From: Schistosoma haematobium
Lineage: Eukaryota > Platyhelminthes > Trematoda > Strigeidida > Schistosomatidae
Length of the DNA stretch: 64,000 nt
Direction: 5' to 3'
Assembly (NCBI RefSeq): GCF_000699445.3
Contig: NC_067196.1
Coordinates: forward strand, 60,517,364-60,581,363
Shown here: piece after piece, positions 48,556-52,574 of the stretch
Layout of the letters: the number at the start of each line of letters is the position of its first letter
Position numbering within the stretch: the stretch's first letter is position 1
Translations under genes and position numbers: made by a program
The notes under the pieces: generated by a model
The model's input: only the letters and a program-made list of their open reading frames with translations
Told to the model about the DNA's origin: nothing
Databases searched by the model: none

Positions 48556-50735
48556 TATTCTAATGATAAACGGAATTTAAAAAGAACTATTTATAATCAC
48601 TCTACACATTTTTTGTATCTCCATAATCCTACAGTTGATTAAACTCAAAACCTTCAGATTTTAATAGTAAGCTCCATATTACTGAATCATTAAATTGAAA
48701 TTTAATCATTCACAGATATCATTACCAAGGTTTGACTTGATAATTTCGAATAAACTGAGCATTGAGTAGATTGTTATAAATAAATCAATATATTTGTAAT
48801 ATCCCAATGAGTAGAAAAATTAGATTTTCTAACGTTTCGTGACTCAGTGTAGGCCACTTCTTCAGAGAGGAAATAACCAAATTAAAATTAATCCAAGTTT
48901 AAAGAGTACAACGGAACAACAAGAAGAAGTGGCTTACACTGAGTCACGAAACGTCAGGAAATCTAATTTTTCTACTCATTGGGATATTACAAATTTATTC
49001 AGTCATTCACATTTTCGTAACTACAGTGAGTTTTGATTACAATAGAACTCTTATTTGGTATCATTCAATTTGGTTAACTGTAAAAGTCACAAATATTTAC
49101 TTGAATTAAATAAAAAATCTATTTTTAAAGTTACTCTTCGGTGAGTATATAATTATTACTATGTTTGATTAGGCTCTATGAAAATTCTGCCTTATTTCAG
49201 GAAAAATCTTCATGATTAACTGATGTCAGCTTCGAATTTTTTTCCTCGCACTTAAAATGTTGAAAACGACTATCTCCCTATTCACAATAATACTCAATTA
49301 CTTACGCATGTTACCCTTCATGGAAGAGCATAAACCGCTTATCAGCATTCTCCATCCATCACAATAATAACATTTATCAGTTCTAAAAGTTATACGATAT
49401 TATATCCAACTCTTTATGTATTGAAAATTTTCATTTTTGTTTGTTTTATTTAAACTAAACAGAATATGGATAAATCAAATAAATGTTTAGAAGATAATGT
49501 ATTTTTTGGTGCAAACTTTCCAAATATCAAAGAATTTAAGTGGACTACTGATTCATTGAATTCACCTTTACGTATTTCTTCATATGGTCGTTTATCTAAA
49601 AATCATCCAATTGCTCCAAAAATTATTCATCATCAAACAAGTGAAAATTCATCATTGATAACTCTTTCTCATTTGTCTGAAGCAAATGGAATTAAGTCAA
49701 GATCTGTTTTACATATACGTCGTAAACTAGTTTTACAATTGTTTCAAGAATATGGTTTGTTTCCATCAAGTATGTGAATTGTATTTATGAAACAAGTATA
49801 GTGTGTATGTAATCATAACCATATATATTTATAAACAGAGATGAATGATGGCTAGCAGTGGAATCCAGAACGCGCGTTTCGTCCTATTTGGGACTCACTA
49901 GCTAGATGTATCTGCATCCTAGAGTTGGTGTTCATTCATACATATTTATTGTACATCATAAATTCTTAAGAGAAAGAAAAGTGATAATCTAATGAAAATG
50001 ATTATTTTCATATAATTGTAAAAGTGCTTTTACGTTCGTTGAGCTGGTATTAGCTCTATAATGAACTTTTTTCATAGACGATGGTCAGTTTTAACGACTG
50101 GGACTTCTGTGTTGAAGTTGAATTCCATCACGAACTGATGTCAGCTAGAAACCACTTATAAACAGTTGGTTATTGAGTCTACCAGATTTTCACATTCTGT
50201 AGGCATGTCATAAAATTTAATGGTACTACATCAGAAACATGTAACACTTATTCTTGTTTAACTGATCGTCGACTTAAAATCCTGAGCATTCGGAAACATA
50301 TTTTTTCATGTGTGTTCATATGTTATTGTTTTCTAACTTAACTTCCCACTCCTTTTTCTTGTTTTTATTTAACTTTTACATCCAGTTCCTGTGATTACAC
50401 ATTTTCAACAATGTTATGCTTGTTACTTCCCTAGTCGTCAAGCTTTACAATTGAAAATACGTGAAATTCGTCGACGAATTATGCAAGCCGATTCTCATCT
50501 ATTTCAAAAAACTATCATCAAAGATAATTATGATTATTTAAATAATAAAAAGAATGTTGATAATGATGATAAGATTGAATTAACAAAAATAGAATGTTCA
50601 TTAAGAACTATTTCAAAACATTCTATGCCTATTGTTAAATCAACTAATACCTTACATGAATATGCGAATAGATGTTATAATGATAATAACAATACTAATA
50701 CTAATTCATCTTTATCAAATCCATTAGCAGTTTAA
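4570..50735 (+). CDS. cic: Capicua (CIC) orthologue, HMG-box transcriptional repressor; 18 coding exons
   Basis: Joined exons: 4570-4717, 8839-9416, 15446-15580, 18038-18479, 19250-19612, 22356-22417, 27258-27638, 29224-29512, 30474-30608, 31788-32120, 35962-36091, 38650-38903, 40078-40217, 40996-41288, 44378-44535, 46577-46698, 49463-49769, 50386-50735. They sum to 4620 nt (1539 residues) with no internal stop and matching phases at all 17 junctions. Domains: C-x4-C-x9-C-x2-H motif at about 265-283, HMG box at about 647-717, PPPLK/FD...RF..LP.F block at about 1180-1245, and C1 module at about 1400-1457. In flies and mammals CIC is a nuclear repressor that needs both HMG box and C1 to bind TGAATGAA-like sites, and ERK signalling relieves it. 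That role here is inferred from family membership. Length is between mammalian CIC-S (about 1600) and the much longer CIC-L. Exons 1, 6, 9 and 11 rest on phase and splice sites rather than on conserved motifs. Confidence 0.9.
4718..8838 (+). other. cic intron 1
   Basis: 4.1 kb of AT-rich sequence with GTACGT and TTTTTAG ends. I recognise no element and no frame of note in it. Confidence 0.6.
8839..9416 (+). CDS. cic: cic exon 2, Ser/Thr/Asn-rich N-terminal region
   Basis: The acceptor ATTTTTAG precedes 8839 and the donor GTAAGC follows 9416. The exon encodes residues 50-242 in the only open frame. It is mostly low-complexity Ser/Thr/Asn with a basic patch (HWRRLKKR) near its start, and it ends ...NIQQRFKK. 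That end leads directly into the GDVV... start of exon 3, a continuation that resembles the long isoform of CIC in other animals. Confidence 0.8.
10033..10385 (+). mobile_element. SR2-like RTE 3' terminal fragment with AAATAAAT tail
   Basis: This segment aligns by eye with 11829-12143 (CACCTAG.GGAGT.GGAAAA, TGGCGTATGAA, TGCCTTGTGGAT.AGACCTT.AGGTC, TGTGTGGCGCATATG) and ends in tandem AAATAAAT, as RTE 3' ends do. The last 80 bases are also found inverted at 60239-60310, next to an RT remnant, which ties this 3' end to that RT family. Truncated; no coding capacity. Confidence 0.7.
11605..12145 (+). mobile_element. SR2-like RTE 3' fragment, longer copy
   Basis: This is a longer version of the 3' fragment at 10033-10385, with upstream sequence CGAGGGTGTGGAGAGTTAGC and a final CATAAATAAATAAA tail. 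Its tail abuts the minus-strand EN/RT piece starting at 12146, so the two elements are joined head to tail in opposite orientation, probably by a nested insertion. GC content is higher than in the surrounding intron. Confidence 0.7.
12146..13650 (-). pseudogene. SR2-like RTE retrotransposon, endonuclease and RT N-terminal half
   Basis: On the minus strand the AP-endonuclease start reads [20 protein letters not shown] and [11 protein letters not shown] (13340-13200). A linker follows, then RT fingers: [52 protein letters not shown], up to IIVFLD at about 12170, where the RT palm is cut off. The 5' part (13420-13650) resembles 58440-58560. It has frame breaks and lacks the catalytic YADD segment, so it is a dead copy inside cic intron 2. 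Confidence 0.85.
13930..14340. repeat. Dispersed repeat shared with 43175-43460 and 14960-15050
   Basis: The part around 13930-14140 matches, in inverse orientation, 43195-43350 (CCCTCAGACAACCAG and AAAACTAC.CACA.AAA blocks). The part at 14255-14335 (AGCTCGATTGGTTCATTACG ... CGATCGGG) recurs directly at 14970-15045. This looks like retroelement untranslated or leader sequence; no coding frame is found. Confidence 0.5.
14487..14629. repeat. Foldback element with perfect 34-bp inverted repeats
   Basis: 14487-14520 and 14596-14629 are exact reverse complements (34 of 34, read by eye), around a 75-bp AT-rich spacer. No coding capacity. It could be a MITE-type or Penelope-derived foldback; no target duplication is obvious. 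Confidence 0.85.
14857..15075 (-). repeat. Smα-type unit with decayed hammerhead ribozyme
   Basis: On the minus strand a B-box-like GTTCGAACCCC (about 14950) is followed by CTGATAAG and GGAACGCGGGTCCTGGATTCC, the layout of Smα-family units (pol III box, then hammerhead). The core has G8 changed to A and the GAAA element altered, and stem I starts with a mismatch, so self-cleavage is unlikely. Confidence 0.7.
15446..15580 (+). CDS. cic: cic exon 3, CIC-L type Cys/His motif
   Basis: The exon encodes 45 residues (243-287), phase 0 at both ends, between TTTTAAG and GTAAGA. It includes [12 protein letters not shown] and [10 protein letters not shown]. Three Cys and one His are spaced C-x4-C-x9-C-x2-H (265, 270, 280, 283), which suggests a small metal-binding knuckle. 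I recognise this block as the segment upstream of the HMG box in long-isoform Capicua proteins. It is the second most diagnostic exon after the HMG box. Confidence 0.9.
15581..18037 (+). other. cic intron 3
   Basis: Apart from the TA repeat at its end, the higher-complexity stretch 15695-16090 looks like old repeat sequence, but no partner was found in the window. 16090-17940 is featureless. Confidence 0.5.
17942..17998. repeat. (TA)n microsatellite
   Basis: About 28 uninterrupted TA units, immediately 5' of the exon 4 acceptor region (the exon begins 40 bases later). Confidence 0.97.
18038..18479 (+). CDS. cic: cic exon 4, Ser/Thr-rich linker
   Basis: The acceptor AACTTTAG precedes 18038 and the donor GTAAGT starts at 18480. 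The exon continues SRHLSMK with [16 protein letters not shown]. The AAV.AL.SS..S.SG block resembles the part of CIC-L that follows the Cys/His motif. The rest (residues about 310-434) is Ser/Thr/Pro-rich and probably disordered. Phase 1 at the 3' end. Confidence 0.85.
18480..19249 (+). other. cic intron 4
   Basis: 770 bp, nothing recognised. Confidence 0.6.
19250..19612 (+). CDS. cic: cic exon 5, Ser/Asn-rich linker
   Basis: The acceptor CACTTTTAG precedes 19250 and the donor GTGAGT starts at 19613. The exon encodes residues about 435-555, phase 1 in and phase 1 out. It contains the short block FWDNP and long runs of polar residues. An open frame on the opposite strand overlaps it but has no splice or motif support. 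Confidence 0.8.
20510..21330 (-). pseudogene. Penelope-like element, RT and GIY-YIG remnant
   Basis: Minus strand: [20 protein letters not shown] (YVDD box at 21202-21219), then [18 protein letters not shown] at about 21130-21080, and [18 protein letters not shown] at about 20595-20540. The RT YVDDTF box followed by a GIY-YIG endonuclease motif is the signature of Penelope-like elements. Stops and frameshifts interrupt it. Located in cic intron 5. Confidence 0.88.
21957..22047. repeat. Compound microsatellite (ATT)n-(AGT)n
   Basis: About 17 ATT units run directly into about 12 AGT units in cic intron 5. Confidence 0.95.
22356..22417 (+). CDS. cic: cic exon 6 (short)
   Basis: This 62-nt exon lies between TTGTCTAG and GTAAGT and encodes about 21 residues ([20 protein letters not shown]). 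It converts the phase 1 left by exon 5 into the phase 0 needed by the HMG-box exon. It has no conserved motif, so it rests on splice sites and phase alone. Confidence 0.6.
22418..24879 (+). other. cic intron 6, 5' half
   Basis: Very AT-rich and without recognisable repeats or frames. The second half of the intron (to 27257) carries the Smα, Penelope and gypsy pieces listed separately. Confidence 0.55.
24880..25010 (-). repeat. Smα-type unit, strongly decayed hammerhead
   Basis: The + strand reads GTGGCTAGCAGTGAAATCCA then GACGAGCGTCTTGTCCGATT, parallel to the unit at 49850. On the minus strand the core is TTGACAAG and AAGAC instead of CTGANGAG and GAAAC, so it is inactive by sequence. It directly precedes the Penelope fragment at 25285. 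Confidence 0.65.
25285..25620 (+). pseudogene. Penelope-like element N-terminal fragment
   Basis: The + frame 25297-25527 is lysine-rich and contains [20 protein letters not shown] then LNYN, a pattern found upstream of the RT in Penelope-like proteins (VVNLS...L...E...L..GL.F). The frame stops soon afterwards and no RT follows. The 167-codon minus-strand frame over it is a shadow. Confidence 0.65.
25821..25856. repeat. (TA)n microsatellite
   Basis: About 18 TA units between the Penelope fragment and the gypsy pol fragment in intron 6. Confidence 0.95.
25858..26240 (-). pseudogene. Probable Ty3/gypsy pol fragment (RNase H-integrase linker)
   Basis: The minus frame ending at 25865 reads [20 protein letters not shown] followed by a PSVEELKDH segment. 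The (N/D)PDLQ..(Y/K)(Q/R) pattern is typical of the spacer between RNase H and integrase of Ty3/gypsy pol. Only about 80 codons remain and no catalytic motif is present, so the assignment is moderate. Confidence 0.5.
27258..27638 (+). CDS. cic: cic exon 7, first part of the HMG box
   Basis: This exon encodes residues 577-703. An acidic/His/Asn-rich stretch is followed by the HMG box from residue about 647: [42 protein letters not shown]. The RRPMNAF...IIFS...ILG.WW pattern with a DNR before the second helix is typical of Capicua rather than SOX or TCF. The donor GTAAGC at 27639 splits the box before its third-helix C-terminus. Confidence 0.96.
27639..29223 (+). other. cic intron 7 (splits the HMG box)
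   Basis: 1.6 kb with no recognised element. Confidence 0.6.
29224..29512 (+). CDS. cic: cic exon 8, end of the HMG box and linker
   Basis: The acceptor CATATTTAG precedes 29224. The exon opens in phase 0 with [19 protein letters not shown], matching the conserved ending K.AHF..(H/F)P.WKW of Capicua HMG boxes (residues 704-722). The remainder is a Ser/Asn-rich linker to residue 799. Donor GTAAGT at 29513, phase 1. Confidence 0.93.
29600..29830 (-). repeat. Smα-like unit, hammerhead lacking stems
   Basis: 29607-29640 (CGAATCCTATCGACCAAGTT) and 29690-29755 (GGTTGGAGGTAGTC ... TTTCGTGCTCATCATCAGCA) match 56757-56790 and 56837-56905 in the same order. On the minus strand CTGATGA and GAAAC survive, but stem II is shortened by a deletion and stem III and the cleavage triplet are lost. 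Intron 8. Confidence 0.65.
29869..30342 (-). CDS. Unidentified ORF antisense in cic intron 8
   Basis: A 157-codon open frame on the minus strand. Its C-terminal two thirds are not AT-driven low complexity: [65 protein letters not shown] do not recognise the product. Candidates are an unnamed transposon ORF, a processed pseudogene or a chance frame; open frames this long are uncommon in DNA of this composition. No splice structure was built for it. Confidence 0.3.
   Translation of the reverse strand: MICKLQKYHIYFLKYHFSKQHQINPKYSIIIKNTIKISTISVIFRDVWCHLRPMNKRKISNAATGQAKLFLCALALLTKGRKPDSPGKIYNSTSNPEERIKTTQFMCNINNTKYILGKRHKRENEPITFRVLPGGQYKLKVKMGTFGAEMKNSNPKN
30474..30608 (+). CDS. cic: cic exon 9
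   Basis: This 135-nt exon lies between TAAGTCCAG and GTAAGT, phase 1 on both sides, residues about 800-844. It is polar ([11 protein letters not shown] near its start). It is supported by an open frame, good splice sites and phase only. Confidence 0.6.
30925..31665 (-). mobile_element. Chimeric non-LTR repeat, copy 1 (RTE C-terminus plus unrelated block)
   Basis: On the minus strand the right part ends like an RTE RT C-terminus ([24 protein letters not shown] near 31090-30960). It is fused to a GGATGGGG ... CTTGGGACCGGCAGTAGC block (31555-31620) seen in other repeats. 31030-31600 is nearly identical to 52685-53255, including the same fusion points, so this is a propagated composite. Intron 9. 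Confidence 0.7.
31788..32120 (+). CDS. cic: cic exon 10, Asn/Asp/Ser-rich linker
   Basis: The acceptor ATTCACAG precedes 31788 and the donor GTAATT starts at 32121. It encodes residues about 845-955, phase 1 in and out, with a leucine-rich stretch ([15 protein letters not shown]) and an acidic C-terminal half. No known CIC motif is identified. Confidence 0.75.
32506..33800 (-). pseudogene. RTE-clade retrotransposon (SR3/Perere-3-like), 5'-truncated RT with frameshift
   Basis: Minus strand, two overlapping frames: 33774-33367 ([39 protein letters not shown]) and 33401-32649 ([81 protein letters not shown]). A frameshift near 33390 separates them. The 3' end is a (GTAA)n tandem. The 14-bp ACGTGTATTCCCCC at 32492-32505 and 33801-33814 is an exact target-site duplication. 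Intron 10. Confidence 0.93.
34249..34336 (+). mobile_element. 88-bp ultra-truncated RTE 3' end with target-site duplication
   Basis: The sequence AGGACAGAGTGGGTTGGAGA ... CAGGCATAAGTAAGTAA is the last part of the same RTE family as 32506-33800. GTTATTTACGAA flanks it exactly at 34237-34248 and 34337-34348. It is a minimal target-primed insertion in intron 10. Confidence 0.88.
35190..35590. repeat. LTR-like dispersed repeat, copy 1
   Basis: 35365-35580 resembles 56283-56560 in the same orientation (AGAACAC..TATC, ATGAATCAC, GTTTATATAC.A.CA.ACAGACC, CATC.TA.CATAAAA). It also contains a GC-richer part (CCTGCTTCCCGCCTAGCCCA). It looks like part of a long terminal repeat, but no TG...CA ends or partner was established. 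Confidence 0.4.
35962..36091 (+). CDS. cic: cic exon 11
   Basis: A 130-nt open stretch follows CTTATGAAG and ends at a GTAAGC donor. It encodes residues about 956-998 ([15 protein letters not shown]...). It changes phase 1 to phase 2, which the well-defined exon 12 requires. The acceptor has a modest pyrimidine tract, so the 5' border is the least certain in the model. Confidence 0.6.
36466..36493. repeat. (ATT)n microsatellite
   Basis: About nine ATT units in intron 11. Confidence 0.9.
36770..36939 (-). mobile_element. tRNA-derived SINE
   Basis: The minus strand starts CTGGTCGGCTCAGTGGTCTA with a pol III A box (GGCTCAGTGG, 36924-36933), then a B box GGTTCGAGTTA at 36875-36885 about 40 nt downstream, then about 100 nt of non-tRNA sequence. 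Spacing and order match a tRNA-type internal promoter. No clear A-tail or target duplication is seen, so it is an old copy. Intron 11. Confidence 0.75.
38650..38903 (+). CDS. cic: cic exon 12, Ser/Pro-rich linker
   Basis: The acceptor CATTCTCAG precedes 38650 and the donor GTATGT starts at 38904. It encodes residues 999-1083, including a hydrophobic block ([18 protein letters not shown]) and a serine run near the 3' end. Phase 2 in, phase 1 out. Confidence 0.78.
38904..40995 (+). other. cic introns 12 and 13
   Basis: 38904-40077 and 40218-40995 (with exon 13 between) carry no recognised element. Confidence 0.5.
40078..40217 (+). CDS. cic: cic exon 13
   Basis: A 140-nt exon between CATTTTAG and GTAAGT, phase 1 in and 0 out, residues 1084-1130. 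It is Asn/Gln/Ser-rich with no motif. The open frame and both neighbours' phases fit. Confidence 0.72.
40996..41288 (+). CDS. cic: cic exon 14, PPPLK motif and start of the FD...NF block
   Basis: The acceptor TTCGAAAG precedes 40996 and the donor GTGAGT starts at 41289. It encodes residues 1131-1227. It contains [17 protein letters not shown] and ends ...KRKFDETTE. In vertebrate CIC the PPPLK and FD motifs are adjacent, upstream of the C1 module. Here about 35-40 extra residues separate them. Confidence 0.85.
42350..43158 (+). pseudogene. RTE-clade retrotransposon, 5'-truncated copy with exact target duplication
   Basis: The + frame 42356-43027 encodes the RT C-terminal half ([14 protein letters not shown] ... 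[15 protein letters not shown]), almost identical to the copy at 32506-33800 (for example SESVG versus SASIG). The element begins abruptly at GACGATTTGGAC inside the RT and ends in (GTAA)n. GAATTATAATCCG lies at 42337-42349 and 43159-43171, a 13-bp perfect target-site duplication. Intron 14; orientation opposite to the intron 10 copy. Confidence 0.95.
43175..43470. repeat. Dispersed repeat, inverse copy of 13930-14140
   Basis: The blocks TTTCCCTCAGACAACCAGAA and AAAACTACTCACAGAAAC match the reverse complement of 14110-13940. It lies directly after the target duplication of the RTE copy. No coding frame. Confidence 0.45.
44378..44535 (+). CDS. cic: cic exon 15, conserved RF..LP.F block
   Basis: It opens (after one phase base) [19 protein letters not shown], which aligns column by column with the vertebrate CIC block of form VLSEVDF..RF..LP.F. 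The productive acceptor is the AG at 44376-44377. The stronger-looking TTTTAG eight bases later would put the exon out of frame and run into a stop. Donor GTAAGT at 44536, phase 1. Confidence 0.85.
44973..45103. repeat. Foldback element with 38-bp inverted repeats, Penelope-terminus related
   Basis: 44973-45010 and 45066-45103 are reverse complements with two mismatches, around a 55-bp spacer (GATATATATGAGCGTAATAT ...). The arm plus spacer resembles the inverted ends of the Penelope piece at 46870-46962 and 47600-47702, so it is probably a Penelope-derived foldback. Intron 15. Confidence 0.75.
45104..46576 (+). other. cic intron 15, 3' part
   Basis: No recognised element between the foldback and exon 16. 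Short frames here lack support. Confidence 0.5.
46577..46698 (+). CDS. cic: cic exon 16
   Basis: The acceptor TTGTTTTAG precedes 46577 and the donor GTAAGT starts at 46699; phase 1 in, 0 out. It encodes residues 1281-1321 ([15 protein letters not shown]..., ending NLSPKKL), Ser/Thr-rich, occupying the variable linker between the RF..LP.F block and C1. Confidence 0.75.
46840..47720 (+). mobile_element. Internally deleted Penelope-like element with inverted termini
   Basis: The + frame 47162-47479 reads [40 protein letters not shown] and [14 protein letters not shown]. This is the stretch between RT and GIY-YIG, plus the start of the endonuclease (SNCIY.FTC pattern). The flanks 46870-46962 and 47600-47702 are inverted copies of each other (ATCAGAATT, TATACTTGTTA, ATATGTGAAAAA.AAAA.GTCA blocks). 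RT catalytic and GIY-YIG core residues are missing. Intron 16. Confidence 0.75.
48521..48551. repeat. (TA)n microsatellite
   Basis: About 15 TA units in intron 16. Confidence 0.9.
48793..48993. repeat. Foldback with 71-bp inverted repeats and hammerhead-like arms
   Basis: 48793-48863 and 48923-48993 are near-perfect reverse complements around a 59-bp spacer. Read on the minus strand, the left arm contains CTGAAGA ... GTGGC/GTCAC ... GAAACGTT, the order of a hammerhead core with a very short stem III, as described for Penelope terminal repeats. Read on the + strand, the right arm has GAAACGTC but has lost the CTGA. Intron 16. Confidence 0.7.
49293..49358 (-). mobile_element. 66-bp ultra-truncated RTE 3' end with target-site duplication
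   Basis: The sequence TTACTTACGCATGTTACCCT ... AGCATTCTCCATCCA is the inverse of the RTE 3' end (GGATGGAGAATGCTG ... GTAAGTAA). TCACAATAATA occurs at 49282-49292 and 49359-49369, an 11-bp duplication. It inserted about 100 bp upstream of cic exon 17 in intron 16. Confidence 0.82.
49463..49769 (+). CDS. cic: cic exon 17, first half of the C1 module
   Basis: The acceptor CTAAACAG precedes 49463 and the donor GTATGT starts at 49770. Residues 1322-1423 end with [20 protein letters not shown] followed by FPS. This matches the start of the CIC C1 domain (R...L..RR.LV.QLFQ..G.FPS), which cooperates with the HMG box in DNA binding in studied animals. Confidence 0.93.
49830..49945 (-). repeat. Smα-type unit with nearly intact hammerhead ribozyme
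   Basis: The + strand reads GGCTAGCAGTGGAATCCAGA ... TTTCGTCCTATTTGGGACTC. On the minus strand stem II (GTCC/GGAC), GAAAC, stem III (ACG/CGT) and stem I pairings are all present. Two core defects remain: CTAGTGAG instead of CTGATGAG, and cleavage triplet GUU instead of GUC. Intron 17, only about 450 bp from exon 18. Confidence 0.85.
50386..50735 (+). CDS. cic: cic exon 18, second half of C1, C-terminus and stop
   Basis: The acceptor CATCCAG precedes 50386. It encodes [18 protein letters not shown] then [15 protein letters not shown], the second half of C1 (F...Y...FPS...LQLKIRE.R..IMQA). About 80 polar, Asn-rich residues follow, ending SNPLAV and TAA at 50733-50735. The tail after C1 is not conserved. 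Confidence 0.93.
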
Positions 50736-50978
50736 TACTGTTTATGTTCTTTACATTGAAATCTATCATTATTATTATTATTTGATTTGTCTTATCATCT
50801 TCTTTTCATTGATTAAATCTTTCATCAATTTCATACATTCTTCATTAGGGTTAATTTTTAATCATTAATTTATTGACTAATATTGTTCCAGTGAATTTTA
50901 ACTTGTCATTTTATGTTTTTATTTTATTTATTTATTTATATGTTCTAATATTTATTTATTCACTTTCATAGTATCTAT

Positions 50979-51038
<60 letters not shown>

Positions 51039-51317
51039 TAATTTCATATTATGCTTTAAATGACCACTCTAGTTAACATACACAAATCATGATCTTATTT
51101 CACTTTCTTTCTTTTTGTTGATCATCTCTCTTTTTCGTTCTTCTTCGATTTCTGTTTTCTCGTTATATGCTGTTCCATTTTTAATTAGCTTAAATTTTCT
51201 ATGCTTATTATACCAAAGCTCTGGTCATTCACATGTGTGCAATTCAATTATCTTTATAAAATGCCTTGTTCTTTTCTTTTTATTAATTAAACGTATTTCC
51301 TGTAATACACTGCTTTG

Positions 51318-51322
<5 letters not shown>
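50736..51322 (+). other. cic 3' untranslated region candidate
   Basis: T-rich, stop-laden sequence follows the cic stop. Possible poly(A) signals are ATTAAA at 50812-50817 and 51286-51291; no canonical AATAAA is seen before the long AT tract. A 57-bp AT microsatellite (about 50983-51038) interrupts it. The actual cleavage site is not determined. Confidence 0.4.
50983..51038. repeat. (TA)n microsatellite in the cic 3' region
   Basis: About 28 TA units. Confidence 0.95.

Positions 51323-51406
<84 letters not shown>
51323..51406. repeat. (TA)n microsatellite, longest in the window
   Basis: About 42 TA units. Spurious Ile/Tyr-repeat reading frames on both strands arise from it. Confidence 0.97.
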
Positions 51407-51409
<3 letters not shown>

Positions 51410-51588
51410 GGGGATTTTCATTAATTTAAACTTTCTTTTTCTCATTTTATTGTTATTTATAAAAATATGTATTTGGTATCTGTTGTGAGTTGAATGTTCG
51501 GCGGCCTGCTTAAGCATCTGGGCTACCTGTTCCTGCCATCTAGATATTTCAACAAGTTATCTATTTTTGTTTGTTTTATTATATCATT

Positions 51589-51870
51589 ATGTCTATTAAT
51601 CGCATAACTTATCCGGATGCATTTCTGAAAAGTGTACAACCTTTCGTTGTCAAAGTTACAAAAAGCCCAATAAGAGATAATGTGGTCGCTGGAAATATGC
51701 AGAGAAAAGAATATACATTATTCAGATGTTCATTTACTGGACTGCTAACATCTAACTGGCGATCACTCAATATTTATCGTCAGGATCGACCAAGAAGAAA
51801 GAAACGGAAACTTATTGAAATACTTTGTGCTGAGAATTCTATATTGTACCAAAAATACAATATTGAATAA
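51589..51870 (+). CDS. Small ORF of unknown identity downstream of cic
   Basis: The ATG at 51589 (MSINRITYPDAFL...) gives 93 residues with a basic block (RQDRPRRKKRKLIEI), followed by several AATAAA-like signals within 40 bases of the stop. It could be a terminal exon, a retroelement piece or chance. No motif is recognised and no upstream exon was identified. Confidence 0.25.
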   Translation: MSINRITYPDAFLKSVQPFVVKVTKSPIRDNVVAGNMQRKEYTLFRCSFTGLLTSNWRSLNIYRQDRPRRKKRKLIEILCAENSILYQKYNIE

Positions 51871-51954
51871 AGCTCAATAATAATAAATAAAATAATTAGT
51901 GACTCAAATGAATCGAACTAAATAACTAATATTTTCTGGTTAACGTTTTTTTAG

Positions 51955-52080
51955 CGAGTTAGTTTTTCACAGGATGGGTTCTCTAACCCCATGCCCAACC
52001 CTCCTCCTTTATCCGGGCTTGAGACCGGCAGTAGCCCCAGAGGGGCTCCATGCGGAGTTAAATAACCAATATACCATTTC
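51955..52080. repeat. Fragment of the GGATGGG...GACCGGCAGTAGCCCC repeat
   Basis: It matches 31555-31640 and 53210-53300 (CCCA..CCCAACCCT, GGGCTTG.GACCGGCAGTAG). This GC-rich block is found in several composites in the window. Confidence 0.6.
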
Positions 52081-52574
52081 TAAAATCCAACTAAATAAGC
52101 TGAAGGCAACAATTTGTAGAAATGTTTCTAATAAAGTTTAAGCATAAAGAAAACAACAATAACAGAAACGATTTTAATCAAAAATAGTGATTCGTGCTGT
52201 AAGTTTGCACTATAAGATTATCAATCAATTAGTCACATAACACTTTTTTTACCTAGTTGTGCTGTTCTGTCCTAATCTATGATCAACTTTATTTACTAAG
52301 TGATAACAATTGGTGATCGGAAATAAAACGGAAGATTCCCAGAGTTGATCAACTAACCGAAAGAGCTACATCTAGAATAATTATGACCGAGTTATGAATA
52401 CGAATTAATCACATAATATGCGAAATCAGAATTCAAGAAAAGAAAATATAATCTTAAGTATTATAGCCTTTTGTTGTTTAAAAGCTCCCACTTTTATTTT
52501 TTTTTTTTTACGAAATTTCAAAATCGAGAGTGATACACTTTCCAAAAATAAAACTCGATTGTAAGTTACATACT

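Noticed and set aside
51115..51517. Frames of Ile-Tyr repeats on both strands
   Set aside because: They are translations of the long TA microsatellite.
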